This document shows positions 53,546-61,861 of a DNA stretch of 64,000 nucleotides, piece after piece (positions within the stretch are counted from its first letter, which is position 1; each line of letters opens with the position of its first letter). The stretch is taken from positions 11,559-75,558 of the forward strand of contig JAGZJH010000008.1 of NCBI GenBank assembly GCA_018365815.1, given 5' to 3'. The DNA is from Erysipelotrichaceae bacterium (lineage in GTDB: Bacteria; Bacillota_I; Bacilli_A; Erysipelotrichales; Coprobacillaceae). The translations under genes were made by a program, and so were the position numbers. The notes below the pieces were generated by a model. That model was not told the origin of the DNA and did no database searches. It was given only the letters and a program-made list of their open reading frames with translations.

Positions 53546-53818
53546 TTATTTTCCTTGTTTAGCTTCAGTGAATTTTTTAATAATACCAGCTTGTGATAAT
53601 AAGTTTTTAACTGTATCAGATGGTTGTGCACCATTGTTTAACCATTTTAAAGCAACTTCTTCATTAATAGTAACTTGTGCTGGTTCTTTAGTTGGATCAT
53701 AAGTTCCTAATTGTTCAATAAATCTACCATCTCTTGGTGATCTTGAATCTGCTGCTACAATTCTATAAAATGGTGCTTTTTTAGCCCCCATACGTTTTAA
53801 TCTTAATTTTACTGCCAT
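53546..53818 (-). CDS. rpsP: 30S ribosomal protein S16
   Basis: A 90-residue S16: AVKLRLKRMGAKKAPFYRIV, SRSPRDGRFIEQLGTYDP and WLNNGAQPSDTVKNLL. AAGGAG upstream. First in the rpsP-khpA-rimM-trmD operon, with a strong promoter. Confidence 0.96.
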   Translation of the reverse strand: MAVKLRLKRMGAKKAPFYRIVAADSRSPRDGRFIEQLGTYDPTKEPAQVTINEEVALKWLNNGAQPSDTVKNLLSQAGIIKKFTEAKQGK

Positions 53819-53851
53819 GATAATTCTCCTTTATTTAAATTTTACTTGTAT

Positions 53852-53879
53852 ATCATATCACATTTTCTACCACTGTCAA
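53852..53879 (-). promoter_or_regulatory. Promoter of the rpsP operon
   Basis: TTGACA (53874-53879), 16 nt, TATGAT (53852-53857) on the minus strand with an extended TG at the -10. Confidence 0.8.
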
Positions 53880-53908
53880 GTGTTTTTGCTTAACATCTTT
53901 TTTTAATA

Positions 53909-56056
53909 CTACGCTTTAAGCATCGTTAATGCTACTTTTTTCTTTTCTAAATCCACTTTATCTACCCATACATTAATAATATCACCCACATTAACTATTT
54001 CTAATGGGTGTTTAATACGTCTGTTTGACATTTTTGAAATATGCACTAAGCCATCATTTTTTAAACCAATATCTACAAAAGCTCCAAAATCAACAACATT
54101 TCTTACTGTTCCTTGTAATTCCATTCCTTCTTTTAAATCTTCAATTTTTAAAATATCTTGTTTTAAAATAGCTGTTTGGTAAGAATCCCGTGGTGTTCTT
54201 AATGGACTTTTTAAACATTCTATAACATCTTCTAAAGTATATTGATCAGTATTAAACTTAACTTGTAATTTTTCAAGATCTAATTTTTTCAAACTATCAA
54301 CTAATTCATCTGTCCCTAAATATCGTTCATTCAAACCCACTTCATTTAAAACTTTTAAAGCTATATCATAACTTTCCGGGTGAATTGCCGTTTGATCTAA
54401 AGGTTGATTTCCCTCTAAGATTCTTAAGAAGCCAATGGCTTGTGTGTAAGTTTTAGGACCTAATTTAGGAACTGATTGGATTTGTTCTCGATTTAAAAAT
54501 TTACCATTTTTTTCACGATATGCTACTATATTTTTAGCAATCGAAGTTGAACAACCTGAAACGTATTGTAGCAATGATGAAGAAGCTGTGTTTACATTTA
54601 CTCCAACTTGGTTTACTGATTTAGTGACAACAAACTCAAGTTGCTCAGTCAATCTTTTTTGATTCATATCATGTTGATATTGTCCTACACTAATTGCTTT
54701 AGGTTCAATTTTAACAAGTTCAGCAAGTGGATCTTGAATTCTTCTAGCAATTGATACGGCTGAACGTTCTTCAACTTGATAATCTGGAAATTCTTCTTTA
54801 GCGATTTTACTTGCACTATACACCGAAGCACCGGCTTCTGAAACAATAACGTATGAAAGATTTAAATGATTTTCTTTAATTACTTTTGAAACAAACGCTT
54901 CTGTTTCTCGACTTGCAGTTCCGTTTCCAATGGCAACGACTTCAATTTTATATTTTGAAATCAGTTTAAGCAATTTATCAATATCTTTAGAGTAATCATC
55001 TTTAGGTAATGTAGGATAAATTTTATCTATGGCTAAAACTTTTCCAGTTACATCAATTACCGCCAATTTACACCCAGTTCGATACGCAGGATCAACTCCT
55101 AAAATAATTTTATCTTTTAACGGCGCTTGCATTAACAATTTTTCAAGGTTAATTGAAAAAACACTCAATGCTTGAGTTTCTGCTTTTTCAGTTAACTCAC
55201 TACGAATTTCACGTTCAATAGAAGGATAAAGTAAACGCTTAAATCCATCTTCGATGGCTTGTTCAATTACTGTTTTTGCAGTTGTTTCTTTATTTTTAAT
55301 ATACCCAAAATTGATATAATCTAAAAAGCGTTGCTTATCAAATTCAAATGTCACACTCACTACTTTTTCTTTTTCAGCACGATTAATCGCTAAAATACGA
55401 TGCGAAACAATATTTTTTAATCGTTCACTATGATTGTAATACATTTCATAAATTTTATTTTCATCATTATGTTTCTTTTTCTCTTTAGTGACGATTAATC
55501 CTGTTTTATAAAGCATATCTTTAACATATTTACGATATTTAACAGTTTCAGACATATTTTCGGCAATAATATCTTGTGCCCCTAAAATTGCTTCTTCTTC
55601 ACTTGTCACTTCATCATTCAAATATTTTTTTGCTTCTTCAATGACCGAACCGTTTCTAGGTAATGATAAAAGCCAATGACTAAATGGTTCAAGTCCTTTA
55701 TTTTTAGCAATAATTGCTCTTGTTTTTTTCTTTTCTTTAAAGGGACGATATATATCTTCTAACTCGCTTAATTTAGTACATTTTAAAATATCTGTTTTTA
55801 ATTCATCATTCAACATTCCTTTTTCATCAATTAAACGAATAATATCCTCTTGACGTTTTTTTAAGTTTATTCCATATTCATAAACTTTACTGACTTCTCG
55901 AATTTGGTCTTCATTTAATGCACCAGTTTTTTCTTTACGATAACGAGCAATAAACGGTACAGTATTTCCCATTTCTAAAAGCGACAAAACTGCTTCTACT
56001 TGTTTTATTGAAATATCTAACTCATTAGATACTTGTTTTATAATGTTTTCTTCCAT
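53909..56056 (-). CDS. tex: RNA-binding transcription accessory protein Tex
   Basis: A 715-residue Tex/YhgF protein. N-terminal helical region with GNTVPFIARYRKEKTGALNE (about 30-50), the YqgF nuclease-like domain (LGVDPAYRTGCKLAVIDVTG, near residue 324), HhH motifs (VNVNTASSSLLQYVSGCS, FLNREQIQSVPKLGPKTY) and a C-terminal S1 domain (GTVRNVVDFGAFVDIGLK). ATG at 56056 has GGGTG upstream. Tex binds RNA and RNA polymerase; its exact role is unsettled. Confidence 0.96.
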   Translation of the reverse strand: MEENIIKQVSNELDISIKQVEAVLSLLEMGNTVPFIARYRKEKTGALNEDQIREVSKVYEYGINLKKRQEDIIRLIDEKGMLNDELKTDILKCTKLSELEDIYRPFKEKKKTRAIIAKNKGLEPFSHWLLSLPRNGSVIEEAKKYLNDEVTSEEEAILGAQDIIAENMSETVKYRKYVKDMLYKTGLIVTKEKKKHNDENKIYEMYYNHSERLKNIVSHRILAINRAEKEKVVSVTFEFDKQRFLDYINFGYIKNKETTAKTVIEQAIEDGFKRLLYPSIEREIRSELTEKAETQALSVFSINLEKLLMQAPLKDKIILGVDPAYRTGCKLAVIDVTGKVLAIDKIYPTLPKDDYSKDIDKLLKLISKYKIEVVAIGNGTASRETEAFVSKVIKENHLNLSYVIVSEAGASVYSASKIAKEEFPDYQVEERSAVSIARRIQDPLAELVKIEPKAISVGQYQHDMNQKRLTEQLEFVVTKSVNQVGVNVNTASSSLLQYVSGCSTSIAKNIVAYREKNGKFLNREQIQSVPKLGPKTYTQAIGFLRILEGNQPLDQTAIHPESYDIALKVLNEVGLNERYLGTDELVDSLKKLDLEKLQVKFNTDQYTLEDVIECLKSPLRTPRDSYQTAILKQDILKIEDLKEGMELQGTVRNVVDFGAFVDIGLKNDGLVHISKMSNRRIKHPLEIVNVGDIINVWVDKVDLEKKKVALTMLKA

Positions 56057-56082
56057 ACTTTCACCCTTTCTCAAATACGATT

Positions 56083-56111
56083 ATCATATCATTTTATTAT
56101 CATTCATTCAA
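56083..56111 (-). promoter_or_regulatory. Promoter of tex
   Basis: TTGAAT (56106-56111), 17 nt, TATGAT (56083-56088) on the minus strand. Confidence 0.65.
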
Positions 56112-56130
56112 GTTTCGTTCTAATCATTCA

Positions 56131-56159
56131 TTGCTTAATTCTAATTTAAATGATATAGT
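56131..56159 (+). promoter_or_regulatory. Promoter of metA
   Basis: TTGCTT (56131-56136), 17 nt, TATAGT (56154-56159). The leader is only about 25 nt, so no S-box riboswitch is present. Confidence 0.65.
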
Positions 56160-56188
56160 AAAACAAGATTTTATAAGGAGATTATTTT

Positions 56189-57115
56189 ATGCCAATTAAT
56201 ATACCTGATTCATTACCTGCAAAAAAAATATTAGAACAAGAAAATATCTTTGTGATGTCTACCACTCGTGCTTTAAATCAAGATATTCGCCCTTTGAAAT
56301 TATTGATTGTTAATATCATGCCTACAAAAATTATTACCGAAACTCAATTATTGCGCGTACTTTCAAACACACCTTTACAAATTGATATAGAGTTATTACA
56401 TATGAAATCTCACCAATCAAAAAATGTTTCCATGGCGCATTTAGAAACATTTTATACAACTTTTGATCAAATTAGAAATAAAAAATATGATGGTATGATT
56501 GTTACAGGTGCCCCGGTGGAAAAAATGGCATTTGAAGAAGTGGATTATTGGGAAGAATTAACACAAATTTTTGATTGGTCTACCACTCATGTATTTAGTT
56601 CAATGTATATTTGTTGGGCAAGCCAAGCAGCACTTTATTATTTTTATCAAATTGAGAAAGAAAATTTATCTAAAAAAATATCTGGAATTTATTTACATAA
56701 AATTAATAAAGAAAAAAGAAACAGAAAAATTTTACGTGGTTTTGATAATCAATTTTATGCTCCTCATTCACGTCATAGTGAAATCAATAGAGAACAACTT
56801 CAACATTGTCAACAATTAGACATTCTTGCTTCATCTTTACAGGCTGGTCCATATTTAATTGCAAATCAAAACGGAACTCAATTTTTTATTACCGGCCACC
56901 CTGAATATGACGTGGATACATTACATAATGAATATATCCGTGATTTATCTTTAAACCTAAATCCTCATATCCCTATCAATTATTATTTAGATGACATTCC
57001 TGAAAATGACATTGTCGTAAGATGGCGTTCTCATGCCTATTTGTTATTTAGTAATTGGTTAAATTACTATGTATATCAATTAACACTGTATGATTTATAC
57101 AAAACATCGTTTTAA
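56189..57115 (+). CDS. metA: Homoserine O-acetyltransferase, MetA family
   Basis: A 308-residue MetA-type acyltransferase in methionine synthesis. Catalytic Cys142 in YICWASQAAL, His237 and Glu239 in ITGHPEYD. Position 111 is Glu (GAPVEKM); in this family Glu here favours acetyl-CoA and Gly favours succinyl-CoA, so it should make O-acetylhomoserine even though the family is called succinyltransferase. It is monocistronic, with a simple promoter and no leader. AAGGAG lies upstream. Confidence 0.95.
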   Translation: MPINIPDSLPAKKILEQENIFVMSTTRALNQDIRPLKLLIVNIMPTKIITETQLLRVLSNTPLQIDIELLHMKSHQSKNVSMAHLETFYTTFDQIRNKKYDGMIVTGAPVEKMAFEEVDYWEELTQIFDWSTTHVFSSMYICWASQAALYYFYQIEKENLSKKISGIYLHKINKEKRNRKILRGFDNQFYAPHSRHSEINREQLQHCQQLDILASSLQAGPYLIANQNGTQFFITGHPEYDVDTLHNEYIRDLSLNLNPHIPINYYLDDIPENDIVVRWRSHAYLLFSNWLNYYVYQLTLYDLYKTSF

Positions 57116-57237
57116 GACAAATCATTAAAATTAAAACGTGGTATTAAAATATTTATGTGTTTTATAAGATTATCAACAAACAATTGTCAAAAACAGTTAT
57201 ATAAATTAAAAAAAGCGGAAAAAGAATATTTAAAATT

Positions 57238-57392
57238 GAAGTGAACCCCAAAAAGTGATGTGTACCCAGTTTTCTGGACACCAAACAAGGAGGTTCACTT
57301 TTTATATGTCAAAACTTACAAGAGAAGAAAGATTGGAAATATATCATAAAAGAAAATCTGGAGAAACAATATCATCTTTATCAATTGATTAA
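57238..57392 (+). mobile_element. IS3-type insertion-sequence remnant (left end and orfA start)
   Basis: The sequence begins with TGAACCCCAAAAAGTG, resembling the terminal repeat of IS3/IS150-group elements, followed about 45 bases later by AAGGAGG. The start of a transposase orfA then reads MSKLTREERLEIYHKRKSGE and stops after 28 codons at 57392. The rest of the element, including orfB and the right end, is missing. It sits 55 bases upstream of tRNA-Leu; the remainder of the 57116-57447 gap holds nothing recognised. Confidence 0.6.
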
Positions 57393-57447
57393 AATTAGAG
57401 CATAAAACATTTGCCTTTTGATTAAATTCATGTTAAAGTTGGAGTAT

Positions 57448-57534
57448 GCAACTGTGGTGGAATTGGTATACACGTAAGTTTGAGGGACTTATGAACGTAC
57501 GTTCATGCAGGTTCAAGTCCTGTCAGTTGCACCA
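57448..57534 (+). tRNA. tRNA-Leu (anticodon GAG)
   Basis: The acceptor GCAACTG (57448-57454) pairs with CAGTTGC, followed by encoded ACCA (57531-57534). The anticodon arm is TAAGT-TTGAGGG-ACTTA with anticodon GAG at 57482-57484, decoding CUC/CUU leucine. The long variable arm (GAACGTACGTTC) and GGTTCAAGTCC T-arm fit a class II tRNA of 87 nt. Confidence 0.95.
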
Positions 57535-57582
57535 TTAACAAATACGTTTATATTACATAAACTTTAAATAAAAACATCCATT

Positions 57583-57613
57583 ACTTTACTGACAAATTCA
57601 GTAAAGTTTTTTT
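57583..57613 (+). terminator. Terminator of tRNA-Leu
   Basis: ACTTTACTGA (57583-57592) pairs perfectly with TCAGTAAAGT (57598-57607), followed by TTTTTT. In the remaining 57614-57969 gap I see no gene. Confidence 0.88.
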
Positions 57614-57969
57614 ATTGACTAAGAAGCATTTATAATACACCTAACACCTAAATCATCTTAGTCTTAAAATAAATAACGCTAATTACCGATTTACAATTGA
57701 TAACACACTTGTATTAATACAATTTTAGTTAAAAACTTTATAAATTGATATCATGCTTTTACTTTTATTTTTTAATCAATATGACACTACATCAAAAATA
57801 AGACAATGCTTCATTAGCAAAAACATAAATACTATATTGTTTAAAGGGTTAAAATTTAATTCTAAAATAAAAATCCTTTTTCTAGCTATTCAATAATAAC
57901 AACTTTTGTAAAGGTACTTTATAAAAATAATTGCATTAACATCTTAAAAAAATCACTTATCTAAAAATG

Positions 57970-58317
57970 CTATTTCCTATATTTCTTTTGTAATTTAACA
58001 CTTAATATTATTCCAATACTAATAGAAACAATTAACCCTATTACTAAAGATAATAACCACATATCACTTCTTTTATAAAGTAGATATAGAGTAATTTCTA
58101 AAAACAACAACAAAGTTGTCATAAACACATTTAAATTTTTAGTGTCTTCTTTCCAATATTCATCTTGATCTAACTTATCTAACGATTCATAAAACTCATT
58201 TCCATTATCAAAATCTAAAACTACTTTTGCTTTAGATGTCCTAACTTTATTTATTAAAAACCAACTTAGCAAATAGACAACATTAAAGAAAAAAATAATC
58301 CACACAATATTTTCCAT
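57970..58317 (-). CDS. Small membrane protein, unknown
   Basis: A 115-residue protein with one N-terminal hydrophobic helix (MENIVWIIFFFNVVYLLSWF), a soluble acidic loop (about 25-60, with DKLDQDEYWKEDTKN) and two C-terminal helices (FMTTLLLFLEITLYLL; LLSLVIGLIVSISIGIIL). No family recognised. The start has a GGGGG-rich site about 8 nt upstream (AAAGGGGGC). It lies next to the DUF1697 pseudogene but is intact. Confidence 0.55.
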   Translation of the reverse strand: MENIVWIIFFFNVVYLLSWFLINKVRTSKAKVVLDFDNGNEFYESLDKLDQDEYWKEDTKNLNVFMTTLLLFLEITLYLLYKRSDMWLLSLVIGLIVSISIGIILSVKLQKKYRK

Positions 58318-58354
58318 ATAAACAAGCCCCCTTTTTAAACATATTACATATTGA

Positions 58355-58869
58355 CTATTTTTTAATAGTCCCTGCAGTTCGAATTGTTAAAGAAGATTTA
58401 ATCTCTACACTTGCTGTTTTAGACCCCCAATGTGTTTTTTGATAATCTTTACGGCTAAAAGACCAAAATATCACATCATTATAATTCCTTTTTAGGTTCT
58501 CCAATTTCATTATACACCTCAAAAAAAGTAGCCGGCGGCATAATAAAAATCAAATTATCGTAGATTTCTTTATGATCATTTCCCCACCATTTTGGTGCAT
58601 TATGTAAAATATCCTTAAGTAGTTCTATTGATACGACAAAAACAGGAACATCTAAACCAAACTGACTTTTAATCATTGCTTCTATTTACTTTACAAACTT
58701 TGTTATATCATCTTCATCACTCGAAAAAAATCACATTACCACTATTTAAATATGTCTTAACTTCATTAAATGAAAGTTTTTCAAATTCATATTTTAAATC
58801 TACCATATTGATTTTATTCTTTCCACCTATATTAATTCCTCTTAAAAAAGCAACACATCTTTTTAACAT
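58355..58869 (-). pseudogene. DUF1697 protein pseudogene
   Basis: ATG at 58869 opens MLKRCVAFLRGINIGGKNKI and YLNSGNVIF, the DUF1697 N-terminus; an extra T in a T-run shifts frame, and SSDEDDITKFVK ends at a TAA. The middle runs FGLDVPVFVVSIELL and APKWWGNDHKEIYDN, IFIMPPATFFEV. A second shift near 58490 continues as NDVIFWSFSRKDYQKT and SSLTIRTAGTIKK to 58355. All the family's landmarks are in order, so it is one gene with two shifts and one stop. Confidence 0.8.
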
Positions 58870-58891
58870 TTTAACCACCTTTAAATTTCAT

Positions 58892-59212
58892 CTACTTCTT
58901 GCCTTTAGATTTTGTTTTAGTTAAATTTTCATATACTATCTCAAATAAACCAGTCAAAAATTCTTGATCATCAACTTCATGAACTAACAACATATCTTTT
59001 GCCCCCTTATAAGGAGATTCATATGAAATTATAGGCATATAATCAATTGCTGCTTTTACCGGTTTTACAAGCAATCTATCATCATAAATTCCACCTATAA
59101 TCGTACCATGATAATAAATAATAAACTCTCCCATCATAGCCCTATAGGTAATCTCATTTAACTTAGATAACTGCCCTAAAATAAAATTCAAATATTCTTT
59201 ACTTGATGCCAT
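58892..59212 (-). CDS. TfoX/Sxy N-terminal domain protein
   Basis: A 106-107-residue protein of the TfoX-N type: SKEYLNFILGQLSKLNEITY, RAMMGEFIIYYHGTIIGGIY, RLLVKPVKAA and a C-terminal helical end with basic KTKSKGKK. Related full-length Sxy/TfoX regulate competence in Gammaproteobacteria, but stand-alone N-domains here have no known role. GGCGG lies directly before the start, so initiation at 59212 or the next ATG is uncertain. Confidence 0.75.
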   Translation of the reverse strand: MASSKEYLNFILGQLSKLNEITYRAMMGEFIIYYHGTIIGGIYDDRLLVKPVKAAIDYMPIISYESPYKGAKDMLLVHEVDDQEFLTGLFEIVYENLTKTKSKGKK

Positions 59213-59306
59213 CATACCGCCTCACAATCCTATTTTTTCTTCATCTACATCATACCATACCCTTTTGATAATTGTTATACTTTTTAGTAAAGAAAAACTG
59301 GGTGAA

Positions 59307-59391
59307 TGAAATGAATTCCATTATTTAAATTTCAAAATAAATAAGATTCATTTCAGACGTAAGTTTTTTATGTCCCTTTTAAAACTTACTT
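59307..59391. repeat. Two neighbouring inverted repeats between pepV and the TfoX gene
   Basis: TGAAATGAAT (59307-59316) is complementary to ATTCATTTCA (59346-59355), and GTAAGTTTT (59360 onward) to AAAACTTAC (ending 59391). No gene or terminator T-run fits either; the block has no clear explanation. Confidence 0.4.
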
Positions 59392-59464
59392 TCACCACAG
59401 TTTCAATTCAACTAATCATTTTTAATAAATAATATTTTCCACTCTGCTTAATAGCTTTATTATA

Positions 59465-60832
59465 TTATTTCATTAAATTAAATAAAGCATTAGCATAGAT
59501 TTCAATAGCTTTTTTTGCTTCCTCAATATCCATAAACTCATTATTTTGATGGATTTGATTATCAGTACCCGGAAACTCAGGTCCAAACGCAACACAATTA
59601 GGCATTGTTTTTGCATAAGTTCCTCCACCAATCGCTTGTGGTAAAGCCTCAACATCACCACTACATTCTATATATGCCTTGTGTAAACTTTGAATTAACT
59701 TTGAATTTGGATCAACAAATAAATGTGCCCCCACATTATAGTCAAAAGCAAACGAATACTCTTTAGATACTTTATCTAAACATTCTACCATATATTTTTC
59801 ATCTAATTCATGAGGCGAACGTATATCTAGTTTAATTTCTAATTGACCTTCGTTAAAATGAACAATTCCTACATTACATGTTAATACTCCCATTTGCCCT
59901 TCAAAACCAAACCCTAAACGTTTAGCTTCATAATCACCTTTAAAATACTGATTAATAAATTGAACTACTGGGTGATCTATCATTGTAGAAAGATATTCAG
60001 ATAGCACAACAACAGCATTTATCCCTAGATGTGGTAAAGAGGCATGACTTGATTTTCCAATCAACTCAATTGTAGTAATACCATTTTCTTCAATTAATTT
60101 ACCTTCAACTCCTTTTTGCTTAATAAAAGATGTAAATGTATCTTCAAAAAAAGATTTAGGTTTAGATAATACAGCAGTTGCTTTTTCTGGCACAATATTT
60201 ACAACAGTTCCAGCATTTAAACTGATTAAATCTTGAGTGGCACAATTACCTTTAAAGGTAACTCCAACACCTTTTTTCTCACCGTAAACAACTGGGAAAT
60301 TTGCATCTGGTGTAAATCCCATATTTGGATAAGGTTCTTTTGAAAAATAATATTTCATACATTGTGAACCTGTTTCTTCATTACACCCAAAAATAATACG
60401 TATTGTTTTATCTTTAATTAATCCTAATTGATTTAATATTTTCGCAGCATAATATCCGTATAGTAATGGTCCTTTATCATCACTTGTTCCACGTCCATAA
60501 TACTTACCATCTTTTAAAGTTAGTTTAAAAGGATTTGTTTCCCAACCACTTTCATTAACAGGAACGATGTCTAAATGCCCTAAAATTGCAATAACATCTT
60601 CACCTGAACCAATATCAATATGTCCTGCATACCCATCAATGTTTTTAGTGACAAAACCATCTCTTTTACCGATTGCTAACATTTCATCTAGCACTTCTTT
60701 ATTTGCTTTTCCAAATGGTTGATTAACGTTAGCAGTATCCAAATCTAATACAGAATTATAACTTACCAATGTTTCTAAATCTTTAATCATATCATTAAAT
60801 GATGCTTCTATTTCTTTTCTAATATTTAACAT
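59465..60832 (-). CDS. pepV: M20 dipeptidase, PepV type
   Basis: A 455-residue zinc dipeptidase. GHLDIVPVNESGWETNPFKL (metal His and Asp, about 82-100), GRGTSDDKGPLLYGYYA, the catalytic and metal Glu in GCNEETGSQC, a lid domain (about 190-340) and HQNNEF near the end. ATG at 60832 with AGAGGTGAG is the start; a longer frame lacks a site. It hydrolyses unspecific dipeptides released inside the cell. Confidence 0.93.
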   Translation of the reverse strand: MLNIRKEIEASFNDMIKDLETLVSYNSVLDLDTANVNQPFGKANKEVLDEMLAIGKRDGFVTKNIDGYAGHIDIGSGEDVIAILGHLDIVPVNESGWETNPFKLTLKDGKYYGRGTSDDKGPLLYGYYAAKILNQLGLIKDKTIRIIFGCNEETGSQCMKYYFSKEPYPNMGFTPDANFPVVYGEKKGVGVTFKGNCATQDLISLNAGTVVNIVPEKATAVLSKPKSFFEDTFTSFIKQKGVEGKLIEENGITTIELIGKSSHASLPHLGINAVVVLSEYLSTMIDHPVVQFINQYFKGDYEAKRLGFGFEGQMGVLTCNVGIVHFNEGQLEIKLDIRSPHELDEKYMVECLDKVSKEYSFAFDYNVGAHLFVDPNSKLIQSLHKAYIECSGDVEALPQAIGGGTYAKTMPNCVAFGPEFPGTDNQIHQNNEFMDIEEAKKAIEIYANALFNLMK

Positions 60833-60886
60833 ATTCTCACCTCTATTATATTTTAGCATATTTGTCATAGAATAAAACTTTTTTAT

Positions 60887-60912
60887 AAAAAAAGAAGTGA
60901 CTTAATCACTTC
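60887..60912 (-). terminator. Terminator of nagB
   Basis: GAAGTGA-TTAAG-TCACTTC followed by TTTTTTT on the minus strand, between nagB and pepV. Confidence 0.85.
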
Positions 60913-60921
60913 AAAATATTG

Positions 60922-61653
60922 CTATTTTTTAAGTTTACTTGCAGCTGCTTCATCAATAATTAAAACAAAGTCATTATGTTTACTTAAAGCAGAAGCTGGT
61001 AATGAAGTAGTCGGTTCTTCTTCAACTAATTTTTGAATTGCATTAGCTTTATTTTCACCACAAGCAATTAATACTACTTTTTTAGCTTCCATGATATTTT
61101 TAATTCCCATAGTTACTGCGTGTGTTGGAACATCTTCTAATACACCATTAAAAAATAATCTAGCGTTATCTTTACGAGTAGATTCATCTAATTCAATGTA
61201 ATGAGTTACTGAATCAAATGGGGTTCCAGGTTCATTAAATCCGATATGTCCGTTTGAACCAATCCCTAATAATTGTAAATCGATAATATATTTACTTAAT
61301 AGAGTGTTGTAACGTTTACATTCTGCTTCAATATCATCATTCCCCTTAGGAACATTAACGTTATTTAAATCAATATCTAAGAATTTAAATAGATGTTCTT
61401 TCATAAAATAGTAGTAACTTTGTGGGTGAGTTTGATCTAAACCATAATACTCATCTAAGTTAAAAGTGTGAATGTCTTTATAAGAAGTCCCGTTTTTCTT
61501 ATGATCTTCAGCTAATAGTTCATACAATCTAATTGGCGTAGAACCAGTTGCTAAACCTAATACTGAATCTTTTTTTGATACCACTTGTTCCTTAAAAATT
61601 TTAAATGCTTCTTGTGAAGCTTGTTCGTAATCTTTTACTGTAATAATTTTCAT
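60922..61653 (-). CDS. nagB: Glucosamine-6-phosphate deaminase
   Basis: A 243-residue enzyme converting glucosamine-6-P to fructose-6-P and ammonia, completing the NagA pathway. LGLATGSTPIRLYELLAE, FNLDEYYGLDQTHPQSY (general-base Asp region), GSNGHIGFNEPGTPF and the terminal LPASALSKHNDF. A GGAGG site precedes the ATG. TTGACA with a weak TAGAAC after 15 nt may be its promoter. It is separate from nagA by 38 kb. Confidence 0.96.
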   Translation of the reverse strand: MKIITVKDYEQASQEAFKIFKEQVVSKKDSVLGLATGSTPIRLYELLAEDHKKNGTSYKDIHTFNLDEYYGLDQTHPQSYYYFMKEHLFKFLDIDLNNVNVPKGNDDIEAECKRYNTLLSKYIIDLQLLGIGSNGHIGFNEPGTPFDSVTHYIELDESTRKDNARLFFNGVLEDVPTHAVTMGIKNIMEAKKVVLIACGENKANAIQKLVEEEPTTSLPASALSKHNDFVLIIDEAAASKLKK

Positions 61654-61861
61654 TACATATTCCCTCCTATCAGTTCTATGTTACACATTTTTTTGTCAAA
61701 ATACAAGTAAAAACAGATTATTTCATAATATTTAACTATAAATTTTTTTGTTTTAATATCAATTACAATTTTAAATGTAAACGTTTTTATTTTTACATTT
61801 ATTCTCTTTATTTTTACAAAAATATAGGGTACAATATAGAAGTATGGAGGTGTTTTAAAAC

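Noticed and set aside
56075..56188. S-box or T-box riboswitch upstream of metA
   Set aside because: The promoter leaves only about 25 nt of leader, too short for either element.
57478..57492. Group I intron in the tRNA-Leu anticodon loop
   Set aside because: The anticodon arm is intact and uninterrupted (TAAGT-TTGAGGG-ACTTA).
58676..58924. 82-residue plus-strand frame over the DUF1697 pseudogene
   Set aside because: Antisense shadow with no similarity or ribosome-binding site; the minus strand carries the family motifs.
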